DNA of 64,000 nucleotides, taken from NCBI GenBank assembly GCA_016278515.1, contig JADQBR010000032.1:1-64000 (forward strand), in the 5' to 3' direction. The DNA comes from Bacillota bacterium (GTDB lineage Bacteria; Bacillota; JADQBR01). The position numbers and the translations under genes are program-made. Shown here piece by piece: positions 35,001 through 42,584 of this stretch (the first letter of the stretch is position 1; each line of letters starts with the position of its first letter). The notes under the pieces were generated by a model. The model worked only from the letters and a program-made list of their open reading frames with translations. It had not been told where the DNA came from and did not search any database.

Positions 35001-35427
35001 GACATGCAGACAAGGCTATGATACCTTGATTGTATTCTCTAAGTAGTTCCTTATCCACCCGGGGCTTATAATAAAATCCTTCAGTAAACGCCTTGGATAC
35101 CAACTTCATTAGGTTGGTGTAGCCAGCATTGTTTTCCGCTAGTAACACCAAGTGGTATGGGGACCCATCTTTGTTTGCTTCCTTATCAAAGCGGCCACGC
35201 CTTGCCACATATACTTCACAACCAATGATGGGCTTAATACCGTGTTTCTTTGCCAGCTTGTAGAAATCAACGACTCCATACATTACTCCATGGTCAGTCA
35301 AGGCAATTGATTGCATACCTAGTTCTTTTGCCCGAATAACCATCTGTTCCAATCTGGCAGCGCCATCCAATAAACTATACTCTGAATGATTATGAAGGTG
35401 TACAAATCCTTTTTCAGTTGCACCCAT
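32002..35427 (-). CDS. dnaE: DNA polymerase III subunit alpha
   Basis: Replicative polymerase alpha subunit of the DnaE type, 1141 residues. It has an N-terminal PHP domain ([19 protein letters not shown]), the palm with the metal Asp pair in [12 protein letters not shown], the fingers ([27 protein letters not shown]), a helix-hairpin-helix region and a C-terminal OB domain near 980-1070. Length and motifs are ordinary for a Firmicute DnaE. As in Bacillus it lies next to ytrH/ytrI (divergent) and close to pfkA-pyk. Confidence 0.97.
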   Translation of the reverse strand: [1141 protein letters not shown]

Positions 35428-35668
35428 CTAAAACTCTCCTTTGTATGCCAAAATAACTTTTTTTAGAAACACCATTATAATTACTGCTGGCTTGAAAAGT
35501 CCGTCGTACAATGAACATTTCTAGCATCCCGCTTTATAATACAAAAAAATGAAATTCTATAACAATTATATCATCAATTCCACTCCCAAACAGAAATTTA
35601 AGTAATAGAGCAACCGAGACAATAATATATTTTATATTAGTCCAAAGAGTGGGGTTGGAGGGGCTACG

Positions 35669-35992
35669 GTGGAGAGTTTCAGCCAAAAAATGATACTAAT
35701 CCTGTTTACCGCGCTCGGAGTCGAACTTGGAGCTTCCTTAGTCGGTGCCCTGGCCGCTGTTATCAGCCATGGTCCTCCGCTAAAAACTATGACTAAGCTG
35801 GCCTATGAGATTAAAATATGGGCAATCGTAGCAGCCATCGGGGGTACCTTTACTACCATTGAAGTTTTAGAGATGGGTCTTTTTGAGGGCGAACTCGTCA
35901 CAGTCATCAAACAAATCTTGTATATCATAAGTGCTTTTATGGGTGCTCAGTTTGGTTACGTGATCATTTCATGGTTAGCTGGAGGGCGTTAA
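35669..35992 (+). CDS. ytrH: YtrH family sporulation protein
   Basis: A 107-residue membrane protein with three hydrophobic helices, matching YtrH of Bacillus, which is made in the mother cell under sigma-E and needed for efficient sporulation. Features: ELGASLVGALAAVISHGPPL and the ending QFGYVIISWLAGGR. GTG start with GGAGGGG upstream. Directly followed by ytrI (start adjacent to the stop), the same pair and dnaE neighbourhood as in Bacillus. Supports that the organism forms endospores. Confidence 0.88.
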   Translation: MESFSQKMILILFTALGVELGASLVGALAAVISHGPPLKTMTKLAYEIKIWAIVAAIGGTFTTIEVLEMGLFEGELVTVIKQILYIISAFMGAQFGYVIISWLAGGR

Positions 35993-36508
35993 GTGAGGCG
36001 GATCATATCAATAAATAGAAAAGCGTTACTACGCACTCTTGCTGCAGGTATTGTTGGTTTTATTATGGGATCAGTCTTTGCGACAGTAAATATGGGGCAC
36101 CATGTTGACCAGCTAATAATAGAAAAGGAAAATCTAAATAATGAATTAGCCAGTGTTCAGAAAGAGTTGGAGCAAATAGAAGAAAACTTAGCCGAGCGAA
36201 AAGCCCTGGCCATTAATAGTATTGCAGCCCATATTACTTTTCCTAAGGAAAAATTCAGCAAATATGAAGGCTCTTCACTACAAATAGAACTTCAGAAGCA
36301 AGTTGTAACAATGCTCCAACCTTTAAACGGAAAAGAAATTAATAAACTGGAACAGGAGTTAATACCCCAGATTGTTGAAGGGCGAAAAGTTAACGCAGAA
36401 GGGCGTCGTTTTAATCTCCACGTTAGAACAGTTATAATTAGTCAGCAACTAATTATTTATGTGATAGCCGAACCCCTCACATCTACAAACGAAAACGCTG
36501 CATTTTAG
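35993..36508 (+). CDS. ytrI: YtrI-like sporulation membrane protein
   Basis: A 171-residue protein with an N-terminal membrane helix (about 15-33), a coiled coil (about 40-75) and an alpha/beta domain ending near VIYVIAEPLTS. Similar in layout and position to Bacillus YtrI, whose mutants sporulate poorly. The GTG start follows the ytrH stop with no gap, so the two are translated together. Assignment rests mostly on synteny and architecture. Confidence 0.75.
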   Translation: MRRIISINRKALLRTLAAGIVGFIMGSVFATVNMGHHVDQLIIEKENLNNELASVQKELEQIEENLAERKALAINSIAAHITFPKEKFSKYEGSSLQIELQKQVVTMLQPLNGKEINKLEQELIPQIVEGRKVNAEGRRFNLHVRTVIISQQLIIYVIAEPLTSTNENAAF

Positions 36509-36517
36509 TTTGTAGAT
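36481..36517 (+). terminator. Inverted repeat at the end of ytrI
   Basis: A perfect 10-bp stem ATCTACAAAC / GTTTGTAGAT with a 17-base loop that spans the ytrI stop codon. No U-tract follows, so termination is only possible. Confidence 0.45.
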
Positions 36518-36586
36518 TGCCAAGCGCCATTAATACCCTCCACCTGACGAATTTCTCTTTAGACCCTTTCCCGTACCATTATTTCA

Positions 36587-36991
36587 CTATAGACTCTTTC
36601 TATAAACTAGCCCTTCCGCTACAGCCACCTTTTCGCTTTTACTATCCTTAACTTCCATCCTATAGACACCCGTTTTTGCTGTCAAGTGAACTTCTTTGGC
36701 TTCAGCAGACAACGTTTCCCCTAATTTAGTTGCCTTCAAGTAGTTGATATTTACGTTAAGCCCCAATGCCACATTACCATGACTATTGCTGGCTGCCGCG
36801 AAAACCAAATCTGCTAAGCTAAAGATAGCGCCGCCATGAGTTAAACCAACTCCGTTAAGATGTTCCGGTCTAATTTCCATAGTAGCACGGGCATAACCCG
36901 GTTTTAACTCCCGTAGTTCTATGCCCAGATAGCGTGCTAGGGCATCCTCTGCCATACGTTCTTTTCCGCTTTCAATTCCTTCGTTGTTCAA
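36587..36991 (-). CDS. PaaI-family hotdog thioesterase
   Basis: A 134-residue cytosolic enzyme likely to hydrolyse acyl- or phenylacetyl-CoA thioesters. The hotdog signature HGGAIFSLADLVFAAASNSHG includes the catalytic Asp and Gly positions; VALGLNVNINYLKAT follows. TTG start with AGGAGGGAG upstream. Stands alone. Substrate unknown. Confidence 0.85.
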   Translation of the reverse strand: MNNEGIESGKERMAEDALARYLGIELRELKPGYARATMEIRPEHLNGVGLTHGGAIFSLADLVFAAASNSHGNVALGLNVNINYLKATKLGETLSAEAKEVHLTAKTGVYRMEVKDSKSEKVAVAEGLVYRKSL

Positions 36992-37073
36992 TTTATTGCT
37001 CCCTCCTGACTAACTCTTTTCTTCAAAGAATATCATAACGCACCTTTGTTTACTAACTAAAAATAGCAAAAAA

Positions 37074-37108
37074 GAAAGAAACATCCGGCTCTAATCAATG
37101 TTTCTTTC
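37074..37108 (-). terminator. Terminator of the small basic protein gene
   Basis: GAAAGAAACAT / ATGTTTCTTTC, an 11-bp perfect stem with a 13-base loop. On the minus strand a TTTTTTG tail follows, fitting an intrinsic terminator for the gene at 37134-37262. Confidence 0.72.
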
Positions 37109-37133
37109 CTCTTCTGTCAACCTATTTTATGCT

Positions 37134-37262
37134 TTATTTCTTTTCTTTTCCCTTTTTCTGCTCAAACTCCTGAGCCAGTTCCATATCCATCTTTCCGGCA
37201 CTTTGACCCTGAGTCATTTGCTGCTCTTTCTGTTTTTTTGACGCTTTAGCTTTTTTAGCCAT
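37134..37262 (-). CDS. Small basic protein (42 residues), function unknown
   Basis: A short gene with an excellent ribosome site (GGAGGGTGTTTG before ATG). The product is very Lys/Gln/Glu-rich and nearly free of aromatics (MAKKAKASKKQKEQQ ... QEFEQKKGKEKK), reminiscent of small spore or nucleic-acid-binding proteins, but with no confirmed family. It lies next to an SASP gene and has its own terminator. Easily missed because of its length. Confidence 0.6.
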   Translation of the reverse strand: MAKKAKASKKQKEQQMTQGQSAGKMDMELAQEFEQKKGKEKK

Positions 37263-37371
37263 CAAACACCCTCCTTACTTTAGTTAAACTAACAAGTCAA
37301 ATAGCATAGAAAGGCTCTTGACTTACCAATAGGATTACTAAAAAAACTGAAATTATACTTGCAATTTTAAA

Positions 37372-37386
37372 TAGAGGATGTTTGAA
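37372..37386. repeat. End fragment of the dispersed repeat
   Basis: TAGAGGATGTTTGAA, also present at 10802-10816 (opposite strand) and, with two changes, at the end of the repeat at 31685-31840. It lies just after the SASP stop codon. Confidence 0.4.
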
Positions 37387-37393
37387 GATCCTT

Positions 37394-37618
37394 TTAGGAT
37401 AAATCTTTCTTCCGTTTAGTAATTATTCCCCCTAGACGGCCGCTTTCTTGTGCGCTTAGCCCATCCCAGCCGCATTTTTTAACCTTTTCAAGAAGCCCTA
37501 TTTCTGCAGCAACCTCCAGCTTAAAAGACTCATCTTCTGTAGGGAATTTATTCTTCTTAGTACTTTTCTTGCTGCGCGGGATTACTTCATTGTCAATTTT
37601 CATCGCCTTCACTTTCAT
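37394..37618 (-). CDS. Alpha/beta-type small acid-soluble spore protein
   Basis: A 74-residue DNA-binding spore protein. The second half carries the SASP core: KLEVAAEIGLLEKVKKCGWDGLSAQESGRLGGIITKRKK, close to the GWGGLTAQESGRIGG motif. These proteins coat and protect spore DNA. The N-terminal 30 residues are basic and longer than usual. The ATG at 37618 has GGAGGT about 8 bases upstream, inside the end of the upstream NAD(P)-binding gene, so the two overlap by 26 bases. Confirms sporulation potential. Confidence 0.82.
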   Translation of the reverse strand: MKVKAMKIDNEVIPRSKKSTKKNKFPTEDESFKLEVAAEIGLLEKVKKCGWDGLSAQESGRLGGIITKRKKDLS

Positions 37619-38294
37619 TCTTTTCTACCTCCATTTCAGCAATTACCTGCCTGGCAAAAGGCCCTGCATCTCCTGAAGCATATGCCTTCATGGTTCCTGC
37701 AGCCACATTTCTTACTGCAGTCTCCCAGAATTTCATGGGGATCCCTTCGGCCTGCATAACTTCTTTAATAATATATGCAGCTTTAATACCTTCTGCAGAA
37801 GCCATACTATTAAGTCTGGACACTAGTGCTTCATCCCCTGTTACTACCTCGCCAAGGTTCTTAAATAACTCAACCACCTTCTGCACACTAGAGTAGTCTT
37901 CCCCATCAACGACTACAATGGGCTTCTCTCCTTGTGCTATTTCGTAAGCATGTCCTACAATTTTTGCTGATATTACTTTTGCCTTCTTTCCGATTATAGC
38001 TTCCAAAGGCGCTTTCGGTTGGGTAGTTGCAACATTTACTAGTATTTGGTTTACCTTTACTTTTCCCCTGAATTTTTCAAATGCTTCTGGCATTATTGGT
38101 GTTGGTAGAGCCACAACCAATGCTTCTAACGAAAATAAGTCATCATACTGAGCCGTCTTTACTCCAAGCTCTTTAGCTACCGCATCAGCTCTTTTGAAAT
38201 CTTGATCATAAAGCCATAAATCACAATTGCCGGCGAAAGCCTTTGCCAATTGTGTTCCCATTCTTCCAATGCCTATTATTCCAACAGTAACCAT
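37593..38294 (-). CDS. NAD(P)-binding oxidoreductase, pyrroline-5-carboxylate reductase-like
   Basis: A 233-residue protein with an N-terminal Rossmann fold (TVGIIGIGRMGTQLA) and a C-terminal helical domain like P5C reductase or 3-hydroxyisobutyrate-type dehydrogenases (RLNSMASAEGIKAAYIIKEVM). The expected enzyme is unknown. The ATG at 38294 is used because GAGGTGG lies about 6 bases upstream; a frame extension to 38378 lacks support. Its end overlaps the SASP gene, which may link its expression to sporulation. Confidence 0.7.
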   Translation of the reverse strand: MVTVGIIGIGRMGTQLAKAFAGNCDLWLYDQDFKRADAVAKELGVKTAQYDDLFSLEALVVALPTPIMPEAFEKFRGKVKVNQILVNVATTQPKAPLEAIIGKKAKVISAKIVGHAYEIAQGEKPIVVVDGEDYSSVQKVVELFKNLGEVVTGDEALVSRLNSMASAEGIKAAYIIKEVMQAEGIPMKFWETAVRNVAAGTMKAYASGDAGPFARQVIAEMEVEKNESEGDEN

Positions 38295-38484
38295 ACTTAC
38301 CACCTCATCTATATATTTTGTCAACTTACATAATTCATTCAAGTTATTTTGTCTTTTCCCTTTTTTCACTTCTACCAAATCATTATTGATAGCATAAAAG
38401 GATTTTTAACTACTTTTGGTTAATTTGGTATATTTTTATAAATAAGGAGGAATTTCCATAATTGGAACGGAATTAGTAACCATT

Positions 38485-38531
38485 GCCCTTCAACTATGTA
38501 CTTACAACTGATCTTAAGTTGTAATAAGGGC
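38485..38531 (+). promoter_or_regulatory. Nested inverted repeat upstream of the second TAXI operon
   Basis: GCCCTT / AAGGGC (38485-38490 and 38526-38531) enclose TTACAACT / AAGTTGTAA, forming a two-part stem of about 14 bp. It is followed by AGCTTTTATC, and AAGGAGG lies 25-30 bases upstream at about 38443. It could be a leader attenuator or the terminator of a short leader RNA. The 327-base gap (38295-38621) otherwise has no gene. Confidence 0.45.
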
Positions 38532-38621
38532 AGCTTTTATCTTCGTTTAAACCTATCCTAAGAAATCTTTGCATAGGTTTGAAGAAGACAAAATATTCTT
38601 ATTTTAAAAGGAGGTTTTTTA

Positions 38622-39659
38622 ATGCGTAAGTCATTAGTTGTATTGTTAATTCTGGGGCTAACTCTATCTCTACTCTTTGCCGGGTGCAGCTCCAGCCCAG
38701 AGCAATCACAGGAAACTGACCAAGAACAACCTGCGGAAGAGCCCAGTCAGGAGGACAGTACACCAGCAAAAGATACTAAATTATTAATGGCAACCGGCGG
38801 AACTGGCGGAACTTATTACCCGTTGGGCGGCGCTATGGCGGCAGCTTGGAGTAACAATATTGACGGTCTTACTGCAACTGTTCAATCTACCGGTGCTTCT
38901 GTAGAGAATATCCGCTTACTAAGTGACGGCCAAACAGAACTGGCCATGGCCATGAATGGTCCGGCTCAAGCAGCTGTCCAAGGCCAAGGTGATTTTGCCG
39001 ACGCCCTAACAAATTTCGCTGCCGTGGGCGTTATCTATCCTGAAGTAATGCAAGTAATTTCACCTAAAAGTACCGGCATTAAAACAATAGGTGATTTAGC
39101 CGGCAAACGAGTGTCCATTGGACCACCTGGAAGTGGTACTGCTTCATCAGCGATTAAAATCTTACAGGCATACGGAATTGACCCTGATAAAGATATTGAG
39201 AAATTCCAAGACACCTTTGCCGATGCTGCCAACAAGTTGAAGGACGGTCAGTTAGACGCCGCCTTTGCCGTACTTGCAGTTCCTGCAGCTAACGTAATAG
39301 AAATTGGTACGGCAACCCCTGTCACAATTGTTGATATAGAAGGTGCTGGATTAGAGAAGTTACTTGCGGAAGCACCGGCTTTTTCGGCTTATGAAATTCC
39401 TGGCGGAACTTATGAAGGTCAAGACGAAACTGCTTATACAGTTTCCCAATGGGCTGTTCTTTACGTTCAGAAAGATTTGGATGAAGATTTAATTTATAAC
39501 TTAACAAAGGTGATGTATGAGAACACAGACGAAATTGCTGCCGGGCATGCCCGCGGTAATCAAATCAAAATAGAAAACGCTACCAAGGGTATTGCTCCCG
39601 TACCCTTCCACCCAGGTGCAGCAAAATATTATGAGGAGAAGGGCATTTCTGTAGAGTAA
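38622..39659 (+). CDS. TAXI family TRAP transporter solute-binding lipoprotein (second system)
   Basis: A 345-residue receptor with a lipoprotein signal (LLFAGCSSSPE), an acidic linker of about 30 residues, and the TAXI domain (MATGGTGGTYYPLGGAMAAAW; GPPGSGTASSAIKIL). Same family as the receptor at 4419-5456 but clearly different in sequence. ATG start with AAGGAGG upstream. First gene of an operon with DUF1850 and the fused permease. No sigma-54 promoter with correct spacing was found here, so the two TAXI systems are regulated differently. Confidence 0.92.
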   Translation: MRKSLVVLLILGLTLSLLFAGCSSSPEQSQETDQEQPAEEPSQEDSTPAKDTKLLMATGGTGGTYYPLGGAMAAAWSNNIDGLTATVQSTGASVENIRLLSDGQTELAMAMNGPAQAAVQGQGDFADALTNFAAVGVIYPEVMQVISPKSTGIKTIGDLAGKRVSIGPPGSGTASSAIKILQAYGIDPDKDIEKFQDTFADAANKLKDGQLDAAFAVLAVPAANVIEIGTATPVTIVDIEGAGLEKLLAEAPAFSAYEIPGGTYEGQDETAYTVSQWAVLYVQKDLDEDLIYNLTKVMYENTDEIAAGHARGNQIKIENATKGIAPVPFHPGAAKYYEEKGISVE

Positions 39660-40196
39660 ATGCATAAGACTGTAATGAGCACCCTCCGCGGTGCTCATTC
39701 TCTTAAGTATTGTATTTTACTATTTATGGTAATACTGGGTGGCTATTACTACTATGTTAATCGTTATGTAGTCTTTAATATTACAGACCATGATTCAGGC
39801 AGGGTTTTGTTTCAAAAACGGCTTGGGGTAGACGAAAGTTTCACTCTTCATTATATCCATTCAGTTACAAACCAACCAGTGGATGAGATATTTTACATTA
39901 AAGATAAATATACACTAGCCCTAAGAGAAATGCGTTATGATTCCTTTGGTGCTAACCTACCTGTCGGCCCAGAGCAGCTCAAAAATGAGACAACTCAGTT
40001 TCATAAGAGAGACGGCTATTATCAAATTCTCTATGAAAATAGAAGTTTTGATGTTGTCCCTCTCCGCGTAGGCCAAGTAGTGGCAAACCATAAATTGTTT
40101 TTTGAGGATGGAAGCAAAGTCCGTTTCTTAGATATTGCAAAAGGTGGAGCCTATGTTGAATACTTTGTCTCTCCAGTTCTAAGTTTAGCCCGATAG
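39660..40196 (+). CDS. DUF1850 domain membrane protein
   Basis: A 178-residue protein with an N-terminal membrane segment (about 17-36) and a beta-rich extracytoplasmic domain carrying YIHSVTNQPVDEIF, a typical DUF1850 motif. Proteins of this family are regularly encoded with TAXI TRAP transporters and may help assemble or gate the system, though their role is not known. Its ATG directly follows the receptor stop codon. Confidence 0.8.
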   Translation: MHKTVMSTLRGAHSLKYCILLFMVILGGYYYYVNRYVVFNITDHDSGRVLFQKRLGVDESFTLHYIHSVTNQPVDEIFYIKDKYTLALREMRYDSFGANLPVGPEQLKNETTQFHKRDGYYQILYENRSFDVVPLRVGQVVANHKLFFEDGSKVRFLDIAKGGAYVEYFVSPVLSLAR

Positions 40197-40231
40197 TTAA
40201 GCACCACGCATACCCGAAAGGAGGCTATAGT

Positions 40232-42457
40232 TTGAACAATAATAGTAAAGATTTACATAAATCATCTGATGCTATTAATCACCATGACCTAGATATGGAA
40301 GAAAAGCTAGCGGATGAGCCAACTCCTAGCGCTGATGAAATACTGGAAAAGTTTGATGCGGCCAGCCAATTTCGCAAGAAGCTTCCCGCATTCTGGCGAT
40401 GGGCTATCTTCATCTTGGGTTCCACTTTAAGCTTATTTCAATTATACACGGCTTACTTCGGAACACTTATTACCAATCAACAAAGAGGCTTTCACTTATC
40501 TATCGCCTTAGGGCTGATTTTCCTGTTGTATCCGGGTACTAAGAAACAATCCAAACCTAATCTGGCAAGTTGGGGTTTTACCTCATTCTTTACCTTAATC
40601 ACTATCTATCTTTATGCCGTAGGCGAAATAACTTTATTTATTACAATTGGGGCATTAATCGTAATTTTTTTAGTTCAATTTTCCAAGTACTTTAACAAAC
40701 AGTACATGGGTGTGCCCATACCCGATCTATTGTTAAGCATTATGGGTATCAGCGCCGGTTTCTATCAAGTATTCTTTTACGATGATATAATTCACCGTGT
40801 TGGTATGTACAACAATATTGATTTTTTAATATCGGTTATTGGCGTACTGCTGGTGCTTACCGCATCGCAAAGAGTAATAGGTACCCCAATTGCTGCTTTG
40901 GCAGGTATCATGTTGGCGTATGCTTTTCTGGGAAATTATATGCCCCAAGGATTTCTCGCCCATCGTGGCTTTGGCATTGAAAGAACTTTCACCCATTCCT
41001 TTTTAAGTATGGAGGGAGTATTCGGAATTCCTATCGCAATTTCCGCCCAGTTCATTTACCTGTATTTAATGCTGGGAGTTATTTTAACTAAGACAGGCTT
41101 GGAGGAATATTTTACTGATTTGGCCATGTCTATGACCGGCTGGATGGTAGGGGGCACAGCAAAGGTAGGTATTCTAACAAGTGTTTTTTCTGGCATGATT
41201 ACCGGAAGTTCTGTTGCCAATACTGTTGGGAATGGTGCGTTTACTATTCCTATGATGAAAAGGTCCGGTTACAAACCTGCTTTTGCAGCCGCCGTAGAAG
41301 CAGCTTCCTCTACTGGCGGGCAAATCACACCACCTATTATGGGTGCGGCAGCATTTCTTATGATAGAATTTACGGGGCTAAGCTACTATGAAATAATTAA
41401 AGCAGCGGTAATACCGGCACTGTTGTTTTTTATCGCTCAGTTTATTGTTATTCATTACGAATCAAAACGATTAAAAATACTGGGAGTAGCTCGTAGTACA
41501 CTGCCCAGTGTAATATCATTAATCCTAACAAGGGGATATTTGCTACTGCCCATTATAGTCATATTTGCCATCCTTGCCATGGGATATTCCGCTATGCGTG
41601 CAGCATTGATGGGTATATTCGCAGCGCTTGGAATGAACATCTTGATAATGATTTTAGCCTTTGTGTTAGGAAAATATGATAAGCTTAAATATAAATTAAC
41701 TCTTAAGGTGTTTGGGGAAATTTTAGAACAATCTGCACGAACTGCCTTACCGGTAATTGCTGCCTGTGCTGCGGCTGGTATCATATCCGGTGTAGTCACC
41801 TTAACTGGATTGGGCTTAAATGTTACGGGGGCAATTCTAGACCTGGCCAATAATAACCTGCTGTTAACAATGTTCTTTGCCATGATTGCAAGTATTGTTC
41901 TTGGCATGGGACTTCCCACTACAGCTACCTATGTTATCACGGCAACTATGACAGCTCCTGCATTATTGGCATTTGATAATGTACCTCTAATTGCTGCCCA
42001 CATGTTTGTGTTTTACTTTGGCATTATGGCAGACATTACTCCACCTATCGCACTGGCTTCTTACGCCGGCGCCGGCCTTGCAAATGCAAACCCCTTTGAA
42101 ACAGGCCTGCAATCTGTACGAATAGCGGTTGGTGGTTTTCTCGTCCCTTACCTATTTGTACTATCACCTGAACTGGTTATGCAGTATACCACCATCGCGA
42201 GTTTACTATTAGCTTTAGGAACAGCTATTTTAGGAATGTACTGCGTGGGTATTGCCGCTATCGGTTTTATAGAGAAAAATGTAAACATCCTTTTAAGAAT
42301 TTTATTAGGAATGGCCGGACTTACACTGCTATATTCAGGCTGGATAACCGACTTATTTGGCTTAATAGTGTTCTTAGCGGTATTTTTGCATCAAAAAATA
42401 ACTACCCGCGAAGAACGCAGGCAAAAGAAACAAAATCGTTCAACAGTTACCGGCTAA
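40232..42457 (+). CDS. TRAP transporter fused permease (second TAXI system)
   Basis: A 741-residue fused DctQM-type permease with about sixteen hydrophobic segments: GGTAKVGILTSVFSGMITGSS, ASSTGGQITPPIMGAA and LGMGLPTTATYVIT are the DctM landmarks. The cytosolic N-terminus (about 50 residues, acidic) is longer than in the first system's permease. TTG start at 40232 with AAAGGAGG upstream, 35 bases after the DUF1850 gene. Together with the receptor it imports an unknown solute. Confidence 0.92.
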   Translation: MNNNSKDLHKSSDAINHHDLDMEEKLADEPTPSADEILEKFDAASQFRKKLPAFWRWAIFILGSTLSLFQLYTAYFGTLITNQQRGFHLSIALGLIFLLYPGTKKQSKPNLASWGFTSFFTLITIYLYAVGEITLFITIGALIVIFLVQFSKYFNKQYMGVPIPDLLLSIMGISAGFYQVFFYDDIIHRVGMYNNIDFLISVIGVLLVLTASQRVIGTPIAALAGIMLAYAFLGNYMPQGFLAHRGFGIERTFTHSFLSMEGVFGIPIAISAQFIYLYLMLGVILTKTGLEEYFTDLAMSMTGWMVGGTAKVGILTSVFSGMITGSSVANTVGNGAFTIPMMKRSGYKPAFAAAVEAASSTGGQITPPIMGAAAFLMIEFTGLSYYEIIKAAVIPALLFFIAQFIVIHYESKRLKILGVARSTLPSVISLILTRGYLLLPIIVIFAILAMGYSAMRAALMGIFAALGMNILIMILAFVLGKYDKLKYKLTLKVFGEILEQSARTALPVIAACAAAGIISGVVTLTGLGLNVTGAILDLANNNLLLTMFFAMIASIVLGMGLPTTATYVITATMTAPALLAFDNVPLIAAHMFVFYFGIMADITPPIALASYAGAGLANANPFETGLQSVRIAVGGFLVPYLFVLSPELVMQYTTIASLLLALGTAILGMYCVGIAAIGFIEKNVNILLRILLGMAGLTLLYSGWITDLFGLIVFLAVFLHQKITTREERRQKKQNRSTVTG

Positions 42458-42491
42458 TCAAAAGAAATAATAGACCTTTCACAAGTGATAT

Positions 42492-42555
42492 TTCCCCTTA
42501 TCGTAGACAGAAAAAAGAAAGTATATTAATCTGTCTAACAATAAGGGGAATTTTT
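42492..42555 (+). terminator. Terminator of the second TAXI operon
   Basis: A long two-part stem: TTCCCCTTAT / ATAAGGGGAA outside and TAGACAGA / TCTGTCTA inside, followed by TTTTTCTG. A strong intrinsic terminator. Confidence 0.88.
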
Positions 42556-42584
42556 CTGTGTTAAAAAGAAAGCCTTTGATCTGT

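Noticed and set aside
38550-38600. TTTGCATAGG as a possible -12 box for the second TAXI operon
   Set aside because: The bases at the -24 position are not GG.
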